A stretch of 64,000 nucleotides of DNA from Jiulongibacter sp024742395 (GTDB taxonomy: Bacteria; Bacteroidota; Bacteroidia; Cytophagales; Spirosomataceae): NCBI GenBank assembly GCA_965249455.1, contig OZ252236.1:3348001-3412000 (forward strand), read 5' to 3'. Shown here in pieces: positions 7,459 to 17,546 of this stretch. Every line of letters starts with the position of its first letter. Position 1 is the first letter of the stretch. A program made the translations under genes and the position numbers. The notes under the pieces are model-generated. The model made no database searches, was not told the origin of the DNA, and saw nothing but the letters and a program-made list of their open reading frames with translations.

Positions 7459-9912
7459 CTACTCTATTCTCGCTGAAATGCTATCTAGTCTTAATTGAAG
7501 CCTTGCTCTGGCCGGATTCACTATTGAATCTATTTGAAGGCTATCAGGGAACATCATTAATGAATCAGGCGGTGCTACATAAATGTAGCAATCTTTCAGA
7601 TCATAGTCCTCTGGTTTAGGAAACTTAGCCTTTTTATGATTGATGTCTTTTGCTGCGTAAACGTCTTTCATATACTCTCCGAAAATTGGCAGGGCGGCTC
7701 TCCCACCTTGTCCGTAAGCTCCGGTAAAATGTATTCTAAAATCTTCACAACCTACCCAAACTCCCGTAACCAGCTCAGCGGTTACTCCCATAAACCATCC
7801 GTCCCGGTAGTCGTTTGTAGTACCCGTCTTACCTCCTAACTCGTTTCCGTCAACAATACCGTAATTCCAAAGCCTTCGTGAGGTTCCGCCGCTTTCTTTG
7901 ACACCTCCCTGCAGCAGATAAGACATTTCGTAAGCTTTATGCGGACTAAGGACTTGCTTCATTTCGCCTTCCGCTTTAAACACTTCATTGCCTTCCTGAT
8001 CTATGATTTTCTCTATAAAAATCAATTCTCCACTTTTGCCGAGATTTGTAAAAGGTACATAGGCCGTTGTCAGCTCTTGTAAACTAATGCTGCTACTTCC
8101 CAAAGCCAGGGTTAAATCCGGTTCAAGTTTTGAGGTAATTCCCAGTTTATTTGCCACCTCAATTACTTTATTTACTCCTACATCCTGCAGAATTCGGATA
8201 GCCACAGAATTTACACTTTGCCCTAAGGCTACGCGTAGAGGCATTGGAGCATAGGTATACGTATGGCTTGAGTTTTTTGGCTCCCATGTAGTTCCATTAC
8301 TATTCTTAAAAGTAAAGGGCTCATCCACTATTGTGGTACATTTCTCATAGCCATTCTCTAAGGCCGCAGCATAAACAATAGGCTTAAAGGCACTTCCTAC
8401 CTGACGTTTACTTTGTGAAACATGGTCATATTTGAAGTAATCGAAATTAGAACCACCTACCCAGGCTTTTACACGCATATCTCTTGGATCAATACTCAAC
8501 AGACCTGCTTGTAAAAATTGATTCATGTATTTGATGGAATCAATAGTTGAAATAGTGACAGTCTTTTCACCTTTATGGGTCAGTATTTTTGTAGTGTGCT
8601 TTTCAGACAATTTCTCTTGAATTTCATCTTCTTCTAGCCCCTTTGCCTTTAAAGCCTTATAGGCAGAAGACTCTTGAACTAGTTTTTTCAAAAGCCTTTG
8701 AGTTGGTGTAACTGAATCTTTCTTTGCAGCCTTTCTTTCAGCATCAATTTTTTTATCAATCCAATATTTGTAGCTCCCTTGCTCTGCATTCAGAATCTGC
8801 TGTAACTCATATAAATGATCGTCAACAGCCTTCTCTGCAAAAGTCTGCATTCTAGAGTCAAGAGTGGTGTAAATTTTTAAACCATCAACATAAAGATTGT
8901 AGTTGTTTTCATCGCACCATTTTTCAACCAGCGGTCTCAGCATTTCTCTGAAATAGGGGGCTTCTGAAGTTTCCTTCGCTATCTCTGTAATTTTTAAGCC
9001 CAGTGGCTGCTTCACAGCGGCATTGTACTGAACAGAATCTATTTTCTTGTAATTAAGCATTTGGCTCAATACTACATTTCTTCGCTCAAGGGCCCTTTCA
9101 GGGTTTCTGATTGGATTGTAATAGCTTGTTCCTTTTAGTCCTCCTATTAACAGGGCAGACTCGTGCAATTCTAAGTCAATCGGAGCTTTAGAAAAATAAT
9201 GACGACTTGCTCTTTCTATTCCAAAGGTGTTGTCCCCAAAATCGACAACATTTAAATATAAAGTAAGTAGCTCATCCTTAGTAAAAAATATATCCATTTT
9301 TACGGCTACATCCCATTCTTTCAGTTTTGCTATAATGGTTTTGATTACAGGAATCTTACCCAATAAACCTTGTGATTTTTTCCTTCTGGTTTTATACAAA
9401 TTTTTAACCAGCTGCTGATTTATAGTACTGGCTCCACGCTTATCGCCCGAAATGGTAGACACCATTGCCCCGGTTAAAGACACGAAATCGAGTCCATGAT
9501 GATCATAAAAGCGAACATCTTCCGTGGCTATTAAAGCAGAAACGGTAAGTGAGTCTATTTCATCAAGATCCACAGGATTTCTTCTTTCCAGAAAGAAGGT
9601 ACCTAACAGCTTTTCATCGCTTGAGTAAATCTCTGAAGGTACATTGAGCTTAGGGTTTTGAGCTTCTTTTAGAGTAGGCATATCGCCAAAAAGCCAAAAC
9701 AAATTCATTTCTAGTGCAACAAAAAACACGAAAACACTCACAATAAAGAACTTAAGCAAAAGAAGTACCTTCTTAAATGGTCCTGAACTTTTAAACTGAG
9801 CCCGATCAAAGAATACCTTCTTTAAAAAGAAAGATATTTTTTCGCGTACAGCCATCACTTCCTCCTTTTGAAGAAGAGATTTGATCTTATTTTGTATGTC
9901 AGACAATTTCAA
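7459..9912 (-). CDS. Class A penicillin-binding protein (bifunctional transglycosylase/transpeptidase)
   Basis: This enzyme polymerises glycan strands and cross-links peptidoglycan at the inner membrane. One membrane helix (about residues 48-68) is followed by a GT51 domain with catalytic E131 (ATEDVRFYDHHG) and STINQQLVKNLY. The transpeptidase domain has SxxK at S507-K510 (GSAFKP), SxN at S566-N568 and KTG at 695-697. At 817 residues it is a normal PBP1A size with a large insert around residues 350-460. The longest frame uses a TTG at 9912. An ATG at 9855 (residue 20) is preceded by an AGGAGG-like stretch and is the alternative start. It faces away from the threonine aldolase gene. Confidence 0.93.
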   Translation of the reverse strand: MKLSDIQNKIKSLLQKEEVMAVREKISFFLKKVFFDRAQFKSSGPFKKVLLLLKFFIVSVFVFFVALEMNLFWLFGDMPTLKEAQNPKLNVPSEIYSSDEKLLGTFFLERRNPVDLDEIDSLTVSALIATEDVRFYDHHGLDFVSLTGAMVSTISGDKRGASTINQQLVKNLYKTRRKKSQGLLGKIPVIKTIIAKLKEWDVAVKMDIFFTKDELLTLYLNVVDFGDNTFGIERASRHYFSKAPIDLELHESALLIGGLKGTSYYNPIRNPERALERRNVVLSQMLNYKKIDSVQYNAAVKQPLGLKITEIAKETSEAPYFREMLRPLVEKWCDENNYNLYVDGLKIYTTLDSRMQTFAEKAVDDHLYELQQILNAEQGSYKYWIDKKIDAERKAAKKDSVTPTQRLLKKLVQESSAYKALKAKGLEEDEIQEKLSEKHTTKILTHKGEKTVTISTIDSIKYMNQFLQAGLLSIDPRDMRVKAWVGGSNFDYFKYDHVSQSKRQVGSAFKPIVYAAALENGYEKCTTIVDEPFTFKNSNGTTWEPKNSSHTYTYAPMPLRVALGQSVNSVAIRILQDVGVNKVIEVANKLGITSKLEPDLTLALGSSSISLQELTTAYVPFTNLGKSGELIFIEKIIDQEGNEVFKAEGEMKQVLSPHKAYEMSYLLQGGVKESGGTSRRLWNYGIVDGNELGGKTGTTNDYRDGWFMGVTAELVTGVWVGCEDFRIHFTGAYGQGGRAALPIFGEYMKDVYAAKDINHKKAKFPKPEDYDLKDCYIYVAPPDSLMMFPDSLQIDSIVNPARARLQLRLDSISARIE

Positions 9913-10036
9913 ACTAACTACTGATTAGTGGTTTACTAAAACCGAAACATTTCGGGGATAAAGCTATCTACATTTTTGAAAAAATACGATTTACAGAACT
10001 TTTAGTTTATTAAATCACTCATTTTATTGCTTTGTT

Positions 10037-10044
10037 TACCTTTG
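10037..10044 (+). promoter_or_regulatory. -7 promoter element for the threonine aldolase gene
   Basis: TACCTTTG matches TAnnTTTG exactly and lies 20 bases before the ATG at 10065. This argues against the upstream TTG at 10032 as the start, since that codon would lie at or before the transcription start. Confidence 0.5.
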
Positions 10045-10064
10045 CCACGCAAATAATAAAAAAC

Positions 10065-11090
10065 ATGACTGCAGACTTCAGAAGTGATACTATTACTCTA
10101 CCAACTAAAGGTATGAAGGAGGCCATGCTTGAAGCTCCACTAGGGGATGATGTGTTTGGTGATGACCCATCTGTAAATGCTCTTGAAGAGAAAGTTTCAG
10201 CACTTTTTGGAACTGAGGACGCTCTTTTTACGACTTCAGGCACTATGGCAAATCAATTAGCTCTTAAATGCCATACACAACCGGGCGATGAGATTATATG
10301 TGATGAAAAATCACATATCTATTTATATGAAGCCGGAGGGATTGCTTCTAATTCACATTGTTCTGTCAAATTAATCCACGGAGATCGAGGAAGAATAAAA
10401 GCCGAGCAAGTGAAGGATTCGCTCAAAGCAGAAGACATACATTTTGCCATGCCTAAAGTGGTTTCTTTAGAAAACACCATGAATAAAGGAGGTGGAGTCT
10501 GTTATGATTACAAAGAAATTGAGGCGATAAAATCTGTTTGTGATCAAAATAAACTTAAACTTCACCTTGATGGTGCCAGACTTTTCAATGCTCTGGCCGT
10601 GACCAAAGAAACACCCTTGGATTACGGAAAAGTTTTTGATTCTATATCCATCTGTCTATCAAAGGGATTGGGGGCTCCGGTGGGTTCGGTTTTATTAGGA
10701 AAGAGAGACTTTATCAAAAAAGCCCGAAAACAGCGAAAAGCCTGGGGTGGTGGCTGGAGGCAGGCTGGTATGCTGGCCGCAGCAGGTTCTTATGCTCTCG
10801 ATCACCAAGTAGAGCGTTTGAAGGAAGACCACCTGAAAGCCATTCAAATTGGAGAGATTCTTCAGAATCAATGGTATGTTAAAAGTATTTACCCAATACA
10901 GACAAACATTGTGATTTTTGAGCTGCCACATAGTATTTTAGCGACCGATTTCGTTAATGAGCTTGAAAAACATGGCGTGCGTACAGTGACTTTTGGTAAA
11001 CACCTGGTTCGCTTTGTTACTCATCTCGATATTATTGAAGATCATATTTCATTGACTAAAAAGGCTTTAGAGGCCATTAAATTTGCGTAA
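10065..11090 (+). CDS. ltaE: Low-specificity L-threonine aldolase (beta-eliminating lyase family)
   Basis: This PLP enzyme (fold type I) splits L-threonine or L-allo-threonine into glycine and acetaldehyde. It has 341 residues from the ATG at 10065. The family pattern is clear: FRSDTITLP at the start, GDDVFGDDP at 27-35, SHIYLYEAGG around H84 (stacks on PLP), HLDGARLFNA at 167-176 and the PLP lysine K200 in ISICLSKGLGAPVGS. The following gene overlaps its stop by eight bases, which suggests translational coupling, although the two functions look unrelated. Confidence 0.92.
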   Translation: MTADFRSDTITLPTKGMKEAMLEAPLGDDVFGDDPSVNALEEKVSALFGTEDALFTTSGTMANQLALKCHTQPGDEIICDEKSHIYLYEAGGIASNSHCSVKLIHGDRGRIKAEQVKDSLKAEDIHFAMPKVVSLENTMNKGGGVCYDYKEIEAIKSVCDQNKLKLHLDGARLFNALAVTKETPLDYGKVFDSISICLSKGLGAPVGSVLLGKRDFIKKARKQRKAWGGGWRQAGMLAAAGSYALDHQVERLKEDHLKAIQIGEILQNQWYVKSIYPIQTNIVIFELPHSILATDFVNELEKHGVRTVTFGKHLVRFVTHLDIIEDHISLTKKALEAIKFA

Positions 11091-11859
11091 GACTCTTTTT
11101 CTTCTTCTTTTTTTGCCTCAGCTACTATTGGCTCAGTATACATACAATAATAGCCTAAAGGTGAATACTACAGGTGCGGTAACGAAAATTGCTTCGCTTC
11201 AATACGAGCGAATGCTGAACTCGAACCTATCCTTTAATAATACTTTTTTCTACAGACCAAAAACCGGTATTCCATTAGGAACTCAGCTAGACAAAATAGC
11301 AAAGAAGCATGGTGTGGGCGTAACGGGAGTTGATTTTGAATACATATTTGTAGATCAGTCTCAAATTGGAGTTTGGGGCTATTCTCCTGAGCTTCGTTAT
11401 TACTTTGGTAAGAAAAAAGGCCGTGCTTTCATTGGTTTTTTTGGCCAATACGAGAATTTCGATGCTACCATACCAGCTTCGCTTGAAGCCAGATATCAGG
11501 ATCAATACATTGAATTATCAAAAGTGCCTATCAATTTTGATATAAGAACTTTATCAGGGGGATTGTTAATTGGAAAACAATTTCGTTTTGGAGAAAGAAT
11601 AGCTCTTGATTTTGTGATCTTCGGCCCTCATTTGGGCAAAGGAAATACGGTCTATGCCTATGTAGAACAAAGCCTTCTATCAAGACTTGATGAGAGTGAA
11701 AAGGCATACCTCGAAGGAAAAATCATTGATCGATTCAAACTTAGCACAGAGTACTATGATGTTACCGTTGGGGATGAAAAGGCCGAAATCACAGCCTTTA
11801 AGAAAGTGCCATATTTTGGTGTAAGGGCCCTTGGGCTTAACCTTGGATTCTATTTCTAG
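11083..11859 (+). CDS. Uncharacterised outer-membrane beta-barrel protein (DUF3575-like)
   Basis: This 258-residue protein has a clear signal peptide starting directly at a TTG codon (MRKTLFLLLFLPQLLLAQ). The mature part is rich in alternating aromatic and polar strands and ends LGLNLGFYF, the terminal aromatic typical of outer-membrane barrels. I believe it resembles the DUF3575 group of small barrels, but only by general pattern. No enzymatic motif is visible. The TTG start overlaps the end of ltaE, and no ATG fits the signal peptide. Confidence 0.65.
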   Translation: MRKTLFLLLFLPQLLLAQYTYNNSLKVNTTGAVTKIASLQYERMLNSNLSFNNTFFYRPKTGIPLGTQLDKIAKKHGVGVTGVDFEYIFVDQSQIGVWGYSPELRYYFGKKKGRAFIGFFGQYENFDATIPASLEARYQDQYIELSKVPINFDIRTLSGGLLIGKQFRFGERIALDFVIFGPHLGKGNTVYAYVEQSLLSRLDESEKAYLEGKIIDRFKLSTEYYDVTVGDEKAEITAFKKVPYFGVRALGLNLGFYF

Positions 11860-12009
11860 TTACTCTTTTTTATCAAGTCAGTCCTGACAGTCCAATTAAG
11901 CCTATTCCCTTCTATTGAAAATTTGTTTCCTGCTTTCTCATAGGATACATGAATTGCCAGTAAACCAGATATTCCCTTCGTGCGAATATTGGTTATTATA
12001 TCCAAACAA

Positions 12010-13740
12010 ATGTCAATAGCCAAACGAATTGCAATTGTAGGTCTTGGCCCCAGAGGACTCAGTGCTCTGGAAAACCTTATGATTGAGAGTCAAAGGTCCG
12101 GAATCCTAAATCAGATAGACTTGATTCTTTTTGAAGAAAGCCCGCATTTGGGCAATGGACCGGTTTATGCCATTGATCAGCCTGAAAGTAACTGGATCAA
12201 CATTACAGAACGCATTTTGGTGATAGACAAAAGACCGGAGATAACTTTCGCTAACTACATTGTTCCGGAATTCCCTTCTTATCATGAATGGGCTGGCATA
12301 AGGCCCTCTGATATCTCAGAAAATGAACCTGATACATTTCCTCCCCGAGCCAAGGTAGGGAAATACTTGAATGAACGATTCCATTCCTTATTTGATGCTA
12401 TTCAGCCTGGCGAGAAGCTCCAATTAATAAATGAGCGAGTACATAAAATACAAGTTAAAAGTCAAACTACCCTAAAGATTAAGCTGATCTCAGGAAAAGT
12501 ATTTGAAGCCAATGAAGTTTTATTAGCCATTGGCCATCAACCTACATTTGACGATGAGCAAATAAAAGAATGGCATAATTTCTTTAAGAACAATCCGGCT
12601 GTTCATCTATTTAAAGAGCCTTACCCGGTGGAAGGTATTCTCATGAATCCTTTATTAGAAAAAAATTGCTCGGTAGCCATAAGAGGTTTCGGATTGGCTA
12701 TGATGGATGTGGTACGGGCAATTGCATTGCAATTCGGTGAATTTAATTCCAGAAACAAGCAGTTGAGCTATGTAAAAACAAGCGACATCAAAATAGTTAT
12801 ATATCCTTTTTCTCTTGACGGATTACCAATGTCTCCAAAACCTCTCAATAAAGCTATTGACAATTCTTTCAAGCCCTCAAAGGAGCAAAAAAGTAGATTT
12901 GCTGAGCTTATTGGGGATAAAAAGATACAGGAACAAGCCGGTAGTGCTGATTTCTTAATTCAGGCCATCAGTCCAATTGTTGCAGATATTTATTTGAAAA
13001 TTCATAATAATCATGAGAGTCTGACGCCTGAAGATGTTCAGGATGTTGTGGCTAACTGGTTAAAAGACGAATCTTATAAGCATGAACTTCTAACCTCTTC
13101 TTCTCTTTCTGCCAAAGAAATGATGATTCAATATGTCAGAATGGCCACTGCTGAATTGAAAACAAACTTAAATTACTGTTTGGGTCAGGTTTGGAGACAT
13201 TGCCAACCGATTTTATATAAAGAATTATCTTATAATGAATGCTCTGAGGAAGTCCTGGCCGAGCTAATAAAGCTAGATGAAAGAATCAAACGCTATTCCT
13301 ATGGCCCACCTGTAGAAAGCATTCAGCAATTACTGGCTTTATCGGAGGCAGGAATAATTGACCTGAGTTTTGTAAATAATCCTGATATCGAAATAAATAA
13401 GGATAGATGGCTACTCAAAAAGAACAATAAACAATCCTCTGTTTCTTTGATTATTGATTCTGTTTTGGATTCTCCCAAATTGAAAAAGATTGACTCTTCT
13501 ATTATCAAAGAATTACTTAATGACGAACTCATTGAGCCTATTCATAGCAAACTTGGCGTTTTAACCAATGATGAGGGGATCGTTTTATCTTCAGAGAATA
13601 AAGATAATCTTCCTATTGCCATTTTAGGAAGACTGGCAAAAGGTACTCTTATTGGAGTAGATGCCATTCTTGAATGTTTTGGAGACAGGCCAAATAAATG
13701 GGCAAAAGGTGTAATAAAAAGGCTAGGAATTCAAGACTAA
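12010..13740 (+). CDS. FAD/NAD(P)-binding protein (YdhS/HI0933-like, COG4529 type)
   Basis: This 576-residue flavoprotein of unknown reaction opens with the nucleotide-binding fold IAIVGLGPRGLSALENL, followed by FEESPHLGNGPVYA. A second glycine-rich stretch (VAIRGFGLAMMDVVRA) begins near residue 220. This layout matches the FAD-NAD(P)-binding family (Pfam 13454-like) often found as a single gene and thought to act on siderophore or amino-acid related substrates (family knowledge, not proven). I chose the ATG at 12010. A GTG at 11980 would add ten residues ahead of the usual start. The C-terminal third is helical and not recognised. Confidence 0.75.
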   Translation: MSIAKRIAIVGLGPRGLSALENLMIESQRSGILNQIDLILFEESPHLGNGPVYAIDQPESNWINITERILVIDKRPEITFANYIVPEFPSYHEWAGIRPSDISENEPDTFPPRAKVGKYLNERFHSLFDAIQPGEKLQLINERVHKIQVKSQTTLKIKLISGKVFEANEVLLAIGHQPTFDDEQIKEWHNFFKNNPAVHLFKEPYPVEGILMNPLLEKNCSVAIRGFGLAMMDVVRAIALQFGEFNSRNKQLSYVKTSDIKIVIYPFSLDGLPMSPKPLNKAIDNSFKPSKEQKSRFAELIGDKKIQEQAGSADFLIQAISPIVADIYLKIHNNHESLTPEDVQDVVANWLKDESYKHELLTSSSLSAKEMMIQYVRMATAELKTNLNYCLGQVWRHCQPILYKELSYNECSEEVLAELIKLDERIKRYSYGPPVESIQQLLALSEAGIIDLSFVNNPDIEINKDRWLLKKNNKQSSVSLIIDSVLDSPKLKKIDSSIIKELLNDELIEPIHSKLGVLTNDEGIVLSSENKDNLPIAILGRLAKGTLIGVDAILECFGDRPNKWAKGVIKRLGIQD

Positions 13741-13888
13741 AATGAATGAATTTCTCTGACAAAAGCACGTGCATACCAAAAGAAAGACTTAAGTTTGGAA
13801 GCACCCCTAACCGAAGCAGGTTTCCTGTTTTGTTAATAGAAATCAACTTGCTGGGCTGCAATTACACTTTCATCAAAACAAACTAACT

Positions 13889-15292
13889 GTGGAACCCTTA
13901 AGTATATTCGATATATTTAAAATAGGCGTAGGTCCATCCAGTTCTCATACTTTAGGGCCCTGGAAAGCCGCATTGCATTTTAAGTCTATTTGCGAAAAAA
14001 GGGAAATCAATAAAATACAAGTCCATCTTTATGGCTCACTTTCCAAAACGGGAAGAGGGCATGCTACCGACAAGGCTATTTTACTAGGTCTTTTAGGAAC
14101 TCAACCGGAAACAATAGATACCGGCATCATTCCCACTTTATTGGAAAATGTCAGGTCTCAGGGTGGCTTAAACATTTCAGGAAGATACCTTTATTTTGAG
14201 ATCAAAACAGACATAATTTTTGTGAGTTTTGAGCATGAAAGGCATCCTAATACTTTAAAGTTCGTAGCCTATAAAGATGATTTAAAAGTGGCAGAAGAGC
14301 TTTATGCCTCAGTAGGTGGAGGATTTATAGAAAGGAACAGTGAGGTGGATTCAGATCAAGAACTTATTAATCTCCCTTATCCTATTGAAAACGGTAAAGA
14401 GGTAATAGAATATACAGAGAAAAATCAATGTAAAATTTCAGACATCGTCAAGCAGAATGAATTGGCTTTCAGATCTAAAGAAGATATAAAAAGAAAAACA
14501 GAAGAGCTGATAGAAACCATGTTAGAATGCGTTTATCAAGGTTGTACTATCGAAGGTATTCTGCCCGGTGGACTTAATGTGGCAAGGCGAGCCAAAAATT
14601 TGTGTACACGGTTAACAGGGCAAGATGTATTTAGCTCACGAAGCGAATGGCTGAAAATAGTAGACGAAAAACCAAAGAGTTTTAATGCTGTCAACAACTG
14701 GGTAAGTTGCTTTGCATTAGCTGTTAATGAGCAAAATGCGTCCATGAACAGAGTGGTTACCTCACCCACTAATGGTGCAGCTGGAGTTATCCCTGCCGTC
14801 ATGCTTTATTATCTCCTCTTTTGTGAAAACTCATCTGTCAGCCACCTTCCCAACTTTTTATATACAGCTGGCGAAGTAGGCTGCCTGTTTAAAAAAGGAG
14901 CTACCATCTCTGCAGCCGTAGGCGGCTGCCAAGCCGAAATTGGAGTCTCTTCTTCCATGGCCGCAGCCGGCCTCACTGAACTATTGGGAGGCACCCCTGA
15001 ACAATGCCTGATGGCGGCAGAAATTGCCATGGAACATCATTTAGGCTTAACATGCGACCCTGTGGGTGGCTTGGTTCAAATCCCCTGCATAGAAAGAAAT
15101 GCCATGGGAGCCATCAAGGCCATTACAGCCTCAAACCTTGCCCTGCACAGTGACTCAGAAAAAGCGATTGTAAAACTAGATACGGTCATTAAAACCATGT
15201 GGGACACGGCCCGGGAAATGAATCATAAGTATAAAGAAACATCTGAAGGTGGCCTGGCCATTCATCTGGCCGTTATAAACCCTAACTGCTAA
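13889..15292 (+). CDS. sdaA: L-serine ammonia-lyase, iron-sulfur dependent
   Basis: This enzyme deaminates L-serine to pyruvate. The single-chain form of 467 residues has the beta domain first (GVGPSSSHTLGPWKAA) and the alpha domain after, with SPTNGAAGVIPAV. The three [4Fe-4S] cysteines are C347, C389 (GLTCDPVGG) and C400 (IPCIERNAMG). Their spacing of 42 and 11 residues equals that of characterised bacterial enzymes. The start is GTG at 13889, with no in-frame ATG nearby. It converges with the nitroreductase gene across eight bases. Confidence 0.94.
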   Translation: MEPLSIFDIFKIGVGPSSSHTLGPWKAALHFKSICEKREINKIQVHLYGSLSKTGRGHATDKAILLGLLGTQPETIDTGIIPTLLENVRSQGGLNISGRYLYFEIKTDIIFVSFEHERHPNTLKFVAYKDDLKVAEELYASVGGGFIERNSEVDSDQELINLPYPIENGKEVIEYTEKNQCKISDIVKQNELAFRSKEDIKRKTEELIETMLECVYQGCTIEGILPGGLNVARRAKNLCTRLTGQDVFSSRSEWLKIVDEKPKSFNAVNNWVSCFALAVNEQNASMNRVVTSPTNGAAGVIPAVMLYYLLFCENSSVSHLPNFLYTAGEVGCLFKKGATISAAVGGCQAEIGVSSSMAAAGLTELLGGTPEQCLMAAEIAMEHHLGLTCDPVGGLVQIPCIERNAMGAIKAITASNLALHSDSEKAIVKLDTVIKTMWDTAREMNHKYKETSEGGLAIHLAVINPNC

Positions 15293-15300
15293 TGAGTATT

Positions 15301-16023
15301 CTATAATTCAAAAACGACTTCCTTCATTGGTAGTCTTACCCTCTCGCTTAGAATACCTTCTGGCAGTCCTTTGCCACAGCCAATGATCATGCAAATCTCC
15401 GCCCCTTTAGGGAGGTCAATTATTTTGGCTGCCCATTGCTCGTCAAAACCTTCCATTGGACAGGTATCGTAACCTTCATTTTTCATAGACAGCATAAAAG
15501 TTTGAGCCGCAATTCCCAATGATTTATGACAAACTACACGTATATCGTCTTTTGTGCTCCATCGCATAATTGGCTTTCCGGTGAGTGTATACCAGAGGGC
15601 TATCCCCTTCCTAAACAGCGTCTTTAGTCCAAAAGGCCAGCTTCCGTAAAATAAAGGCATAACCGTTTGATAATAGTATTGTCCACGCTTTTCCAGCTTG
15701 CTCATGTTTGCCGGGTCTTTCACATTTTTCATAATCTGCTTGAGATTCCAGGAAGCTCTTTTTTCCCAGAGATCTGGCCTGCAAACAAATACCACCATTT
15801 CTGAAGCCGTTCTGGCGGCTCCTTGACCCATACAGGCCTTGGTCATTGCTTCCAGTTTATCTGCCGACTTAATTCTGTAAAACTCCCAGGTTTGCATATT
15901 TGAACTATTCGGAGAAAGAACAGTCAACTCCAAAGCCCGGGTAACAGCTTGGTGATCAAAATTGTACTTTTCGTCAAATCGCCTGACTGAGCGTCTGGCA
16001 TGAACGAGTTCGCTAAAGGTCAT
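15301..16023 (-). CDS. Nitroreductase family protein
   Basis: This FMN-dependent NAD(P)H oxidoreductase acts on nitro compounds, quinones or enones, and the substrate is not readable. It has 240 residues from the ATG at 16023. MTFSELVHARRSVRRFDEKY is the usual family opening, with the FMN-phosphate-binding RRSVRRF. SPNSSNMQTWEFYR and the C-terminal MIIGCGKG are also typical. An upstream ATG at 16068 would add a 15-residue leader that looks unrelated to the fold. Confidence 0.88.
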   Translation of the reverse strand: MTFSELVHARRSVRRFDEKYNFDHQAVTRALELTVLSPNSSNMQTWEFYRIKSADKLEAMTKACMGQGAARTASEMVVFVCRPDLWEKRASWNLKQIMKNVKDPANMSKLEKRGQYYYQTVMPLFYGSWPFGLKTLFRKGIALWYTLTGKPIMRWSTKDDIRVVCHKSLGIAAQTFMLSMKNEGYDTCPMEGFDEQWAAKIIDLPKGAEICMIIGCGKGLPEGILSERVRLPMKEVVFEL

Positions 16024-16129
16024 TGATGAAAGGGTTTTAATACCTAATTTTAACAAATATAGACTCATTTAGACTTCTTCGTCACATTAGTGTTAAATAG
16101 AAAAAACAGATTACCACAATTAAACCCTC

Positions 16130-16414
16130 ATGATCAGAATAGAAAAAGAAGATAATGGTATAAAAGGTCGTTTTGTACTGTATGCTAACGAAAAGGTCGG
16201 TGGTGAAATGACATTCACCTGGGCCGGACCAACGAAATTTATTATTGACCATACGGGCGTAGAAGATGCATTTGCGGGAAAAGGTTTTGGGAAGAAATTG
16301 GTTATGGCCGCTGTGGAGTTTGCAAGAGAACAGAACCTGAAGATTATGCCTTTATGTCCGTTTGCGAAAAAAGTTTTTGATAAAGATGAAAGCCTCCAAG
16401 ATGTACGCTTTTAA
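16130..16414 (+). CDS. Small GNAT-family N-acetyltransferase (YjdJ-like)
   Basis: This 94-residue single-domain protein of the short GNAT class (COG2388 type) has the acetyl-CoA loop AFAGKGFGKKLV at about 46-57, followed by a helix and PLCPFAKKVFDK. The PxCPFAxxxxxK pattern is characteristic of this subgroup. The acceptor is unknown. It begins a run of three small genes with gaps of 7 to 15 bases, likely one operon. Confidence 0.85.
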   Translation: MIRIEKEDNGIKGRFVLYANEKVGGEMTFTWAGPTKFIIDHTGVEDAFAGKGFGKKLVMAAVEFAREQNLKIMPLCPFAKKVFDKDESLQDVRF

Positions 16415-16429
16415 AAACTTCTTTAGAAG

Positions 16430-16909
16430 ATGAGAATTCTCAATATTCATTCACGAATTATTGCTCAACCAAAAAATGAGCTTGAGATTCTCTTTTCTTC
16501 ACTTTCTTCAAAAAATGATAAAATTTGGCCCAAAAACCACTGGCCTCGTTTGAAATTTAAAGATGGTTTAAAAGTAGGAGCTAAAGGTGGACATGGTCCC
16601 ATTCGTTATACAATTGAAATTTTTAACCCGGGGGAAATAATACAATTTAGATTTGATAAACCTCAAGGATTTAACGGAGTTCATAGGTTTGAAATCATTG
16701 AGCTCGACTCTCAGAATTCCTTCCTCAAACACAGCATTGATATGAAAACAAACCTGAGAGCTTCCTTGATTTGGTACATCGCTATCAAATGGTTACACGA
16801 TGCTCTTATTGAAGATTTACTGGACAGAGTTGAAAATCATTATAACAATAGTAAGAAAAGGACGAAATGGAGCCTCTGGGTGAAATTTTTGAGGAAAATC
16901 CTGGGTTAG
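16430..16909 (+). CDS. SRPBCC-family (START-like fold) protein
   Basis: This 159-residue protein shows the usual pattern of the helix-grip ligand-binding fold: an N-terminal strand (ILNIHSRII), a central run of beta strands (YTIEIFNPGEIIQFRF, HRFEIIEL) and a long C-terminal amphipathic helix with a basic tail. No catalytic residues are identifiable. It sits between two acetyltransferase genes in a tight cluster. The assignment rests on overall pattern, so the function is open. Confidence 0.6.
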   Translation: MRILNIHSRIIAQPKNELEILFSSLSSKNDKIWPKNHWPRLKFKDGLKVGAKGGHGPIRYTIEIFNPGEIIQFRFDKPQGFNGVHRFEIIELDSQNSFLKHSIDMKTNLRASLIWYIAIKWLHDALIEDLLDRVENHYNNSKKRTKWSLWVKFLRKILG

Positions 16910-16916
16910 CTATTGC

Positions 16917-17432
16917 ATGATTGAAATTATAAAAGCTCGTATTGAACATGCCGATACTATTACTAAGATAGGTAAAGAATCCTTCCTACTTGCTCATGGA
17001 CATAGTGCCAGTAAAAAAGACATAGCTGCTTATCTGGAGCGTTCATACACCGAAAATGCTTTAAAAAAGGAATTGGAAAATGAAAATAATAATTACCACC
17101 TGATCTTAAAGGAAGGTGAAGTGGCAGGCTTTTCAAACATCATTTTAAATCAAAAAAATCAGAATGTACTTGAACATCCAATTGCTCTTTTAGATCGGCT
17201 TTATCTTTCTCCTGCATTTCATGGACAAAGCATGGGGAGGCTTCTCCTTCAGCATGGATTTGAATATGTCAAAGAGAATAATCAAAAAGGTATTTGGCTG
17301 GCTGTTTGGATTGAAAATCATAGAGCCATTAGTTTTTATACAAAAAATGGCTTTAAAAAAGTAGGTAGTTATGATTTCAAAATCTCTGAAACTCATGCAA
17401 ACCCAAACCACATAATGTATCGTTCTGTTTAG
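16917..17432 (+). CDS. GNAT-family N-acetyltransferase
   Basis: This 171-residue acetyltransferase begins MIEIIKARIEHADTITKIG. The acetyl-CoA pyrophosphate loop lies in LSPAFHGQSMGRLLLQHGF, followed by WIENHRAISFYTKNGFKKVG, the classic motif B. It resembles ribosomal-protein or small-molecule acetyltransferases, but the acceptor is not determinable. It begins seven bases after the SRPBCC gene and probably ends that small operon. Confidence 0.88.
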   Translation: MIEIIKARIEHADTITKIGKESFLLAHGHSASKKDIAAYLERSYTENALKKELENENNNYHLILKEGEVAGFSNIILNQKNQNVLEHPIALLDRLYLSPAFHGQSMGRLLLQHGFEYVKENNQKGIWLAVWIENHRAISFYTKNGFKKVGSYDFKISETHANPNHIMYRSV

Positions 17433-17493
17433 GATTCCATATTATGCCCCAAAACCTTTCTGCTAATATAAATTTCCAATCAACAAGAAAGAA

Positions 17494-17524
17494 TTGAACT
17501 AAGTATTCGATTTTAATAGCTTTA
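17494..17524 (+). promoter_or_regulatory. Candidate promoter for the NAD(P)H-binding protein gene
   Basis: TTG, a 20-base spacer and TAGCTTTA (one mismatch to TAnnTTTG) lie 22 bases before the ATG. Spacing fits Bacteroidota sigma-A promoters. Confidence 0.4.
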
Positions 17525-17546
17525 ATTCATTAAAAAATTAAAGCCC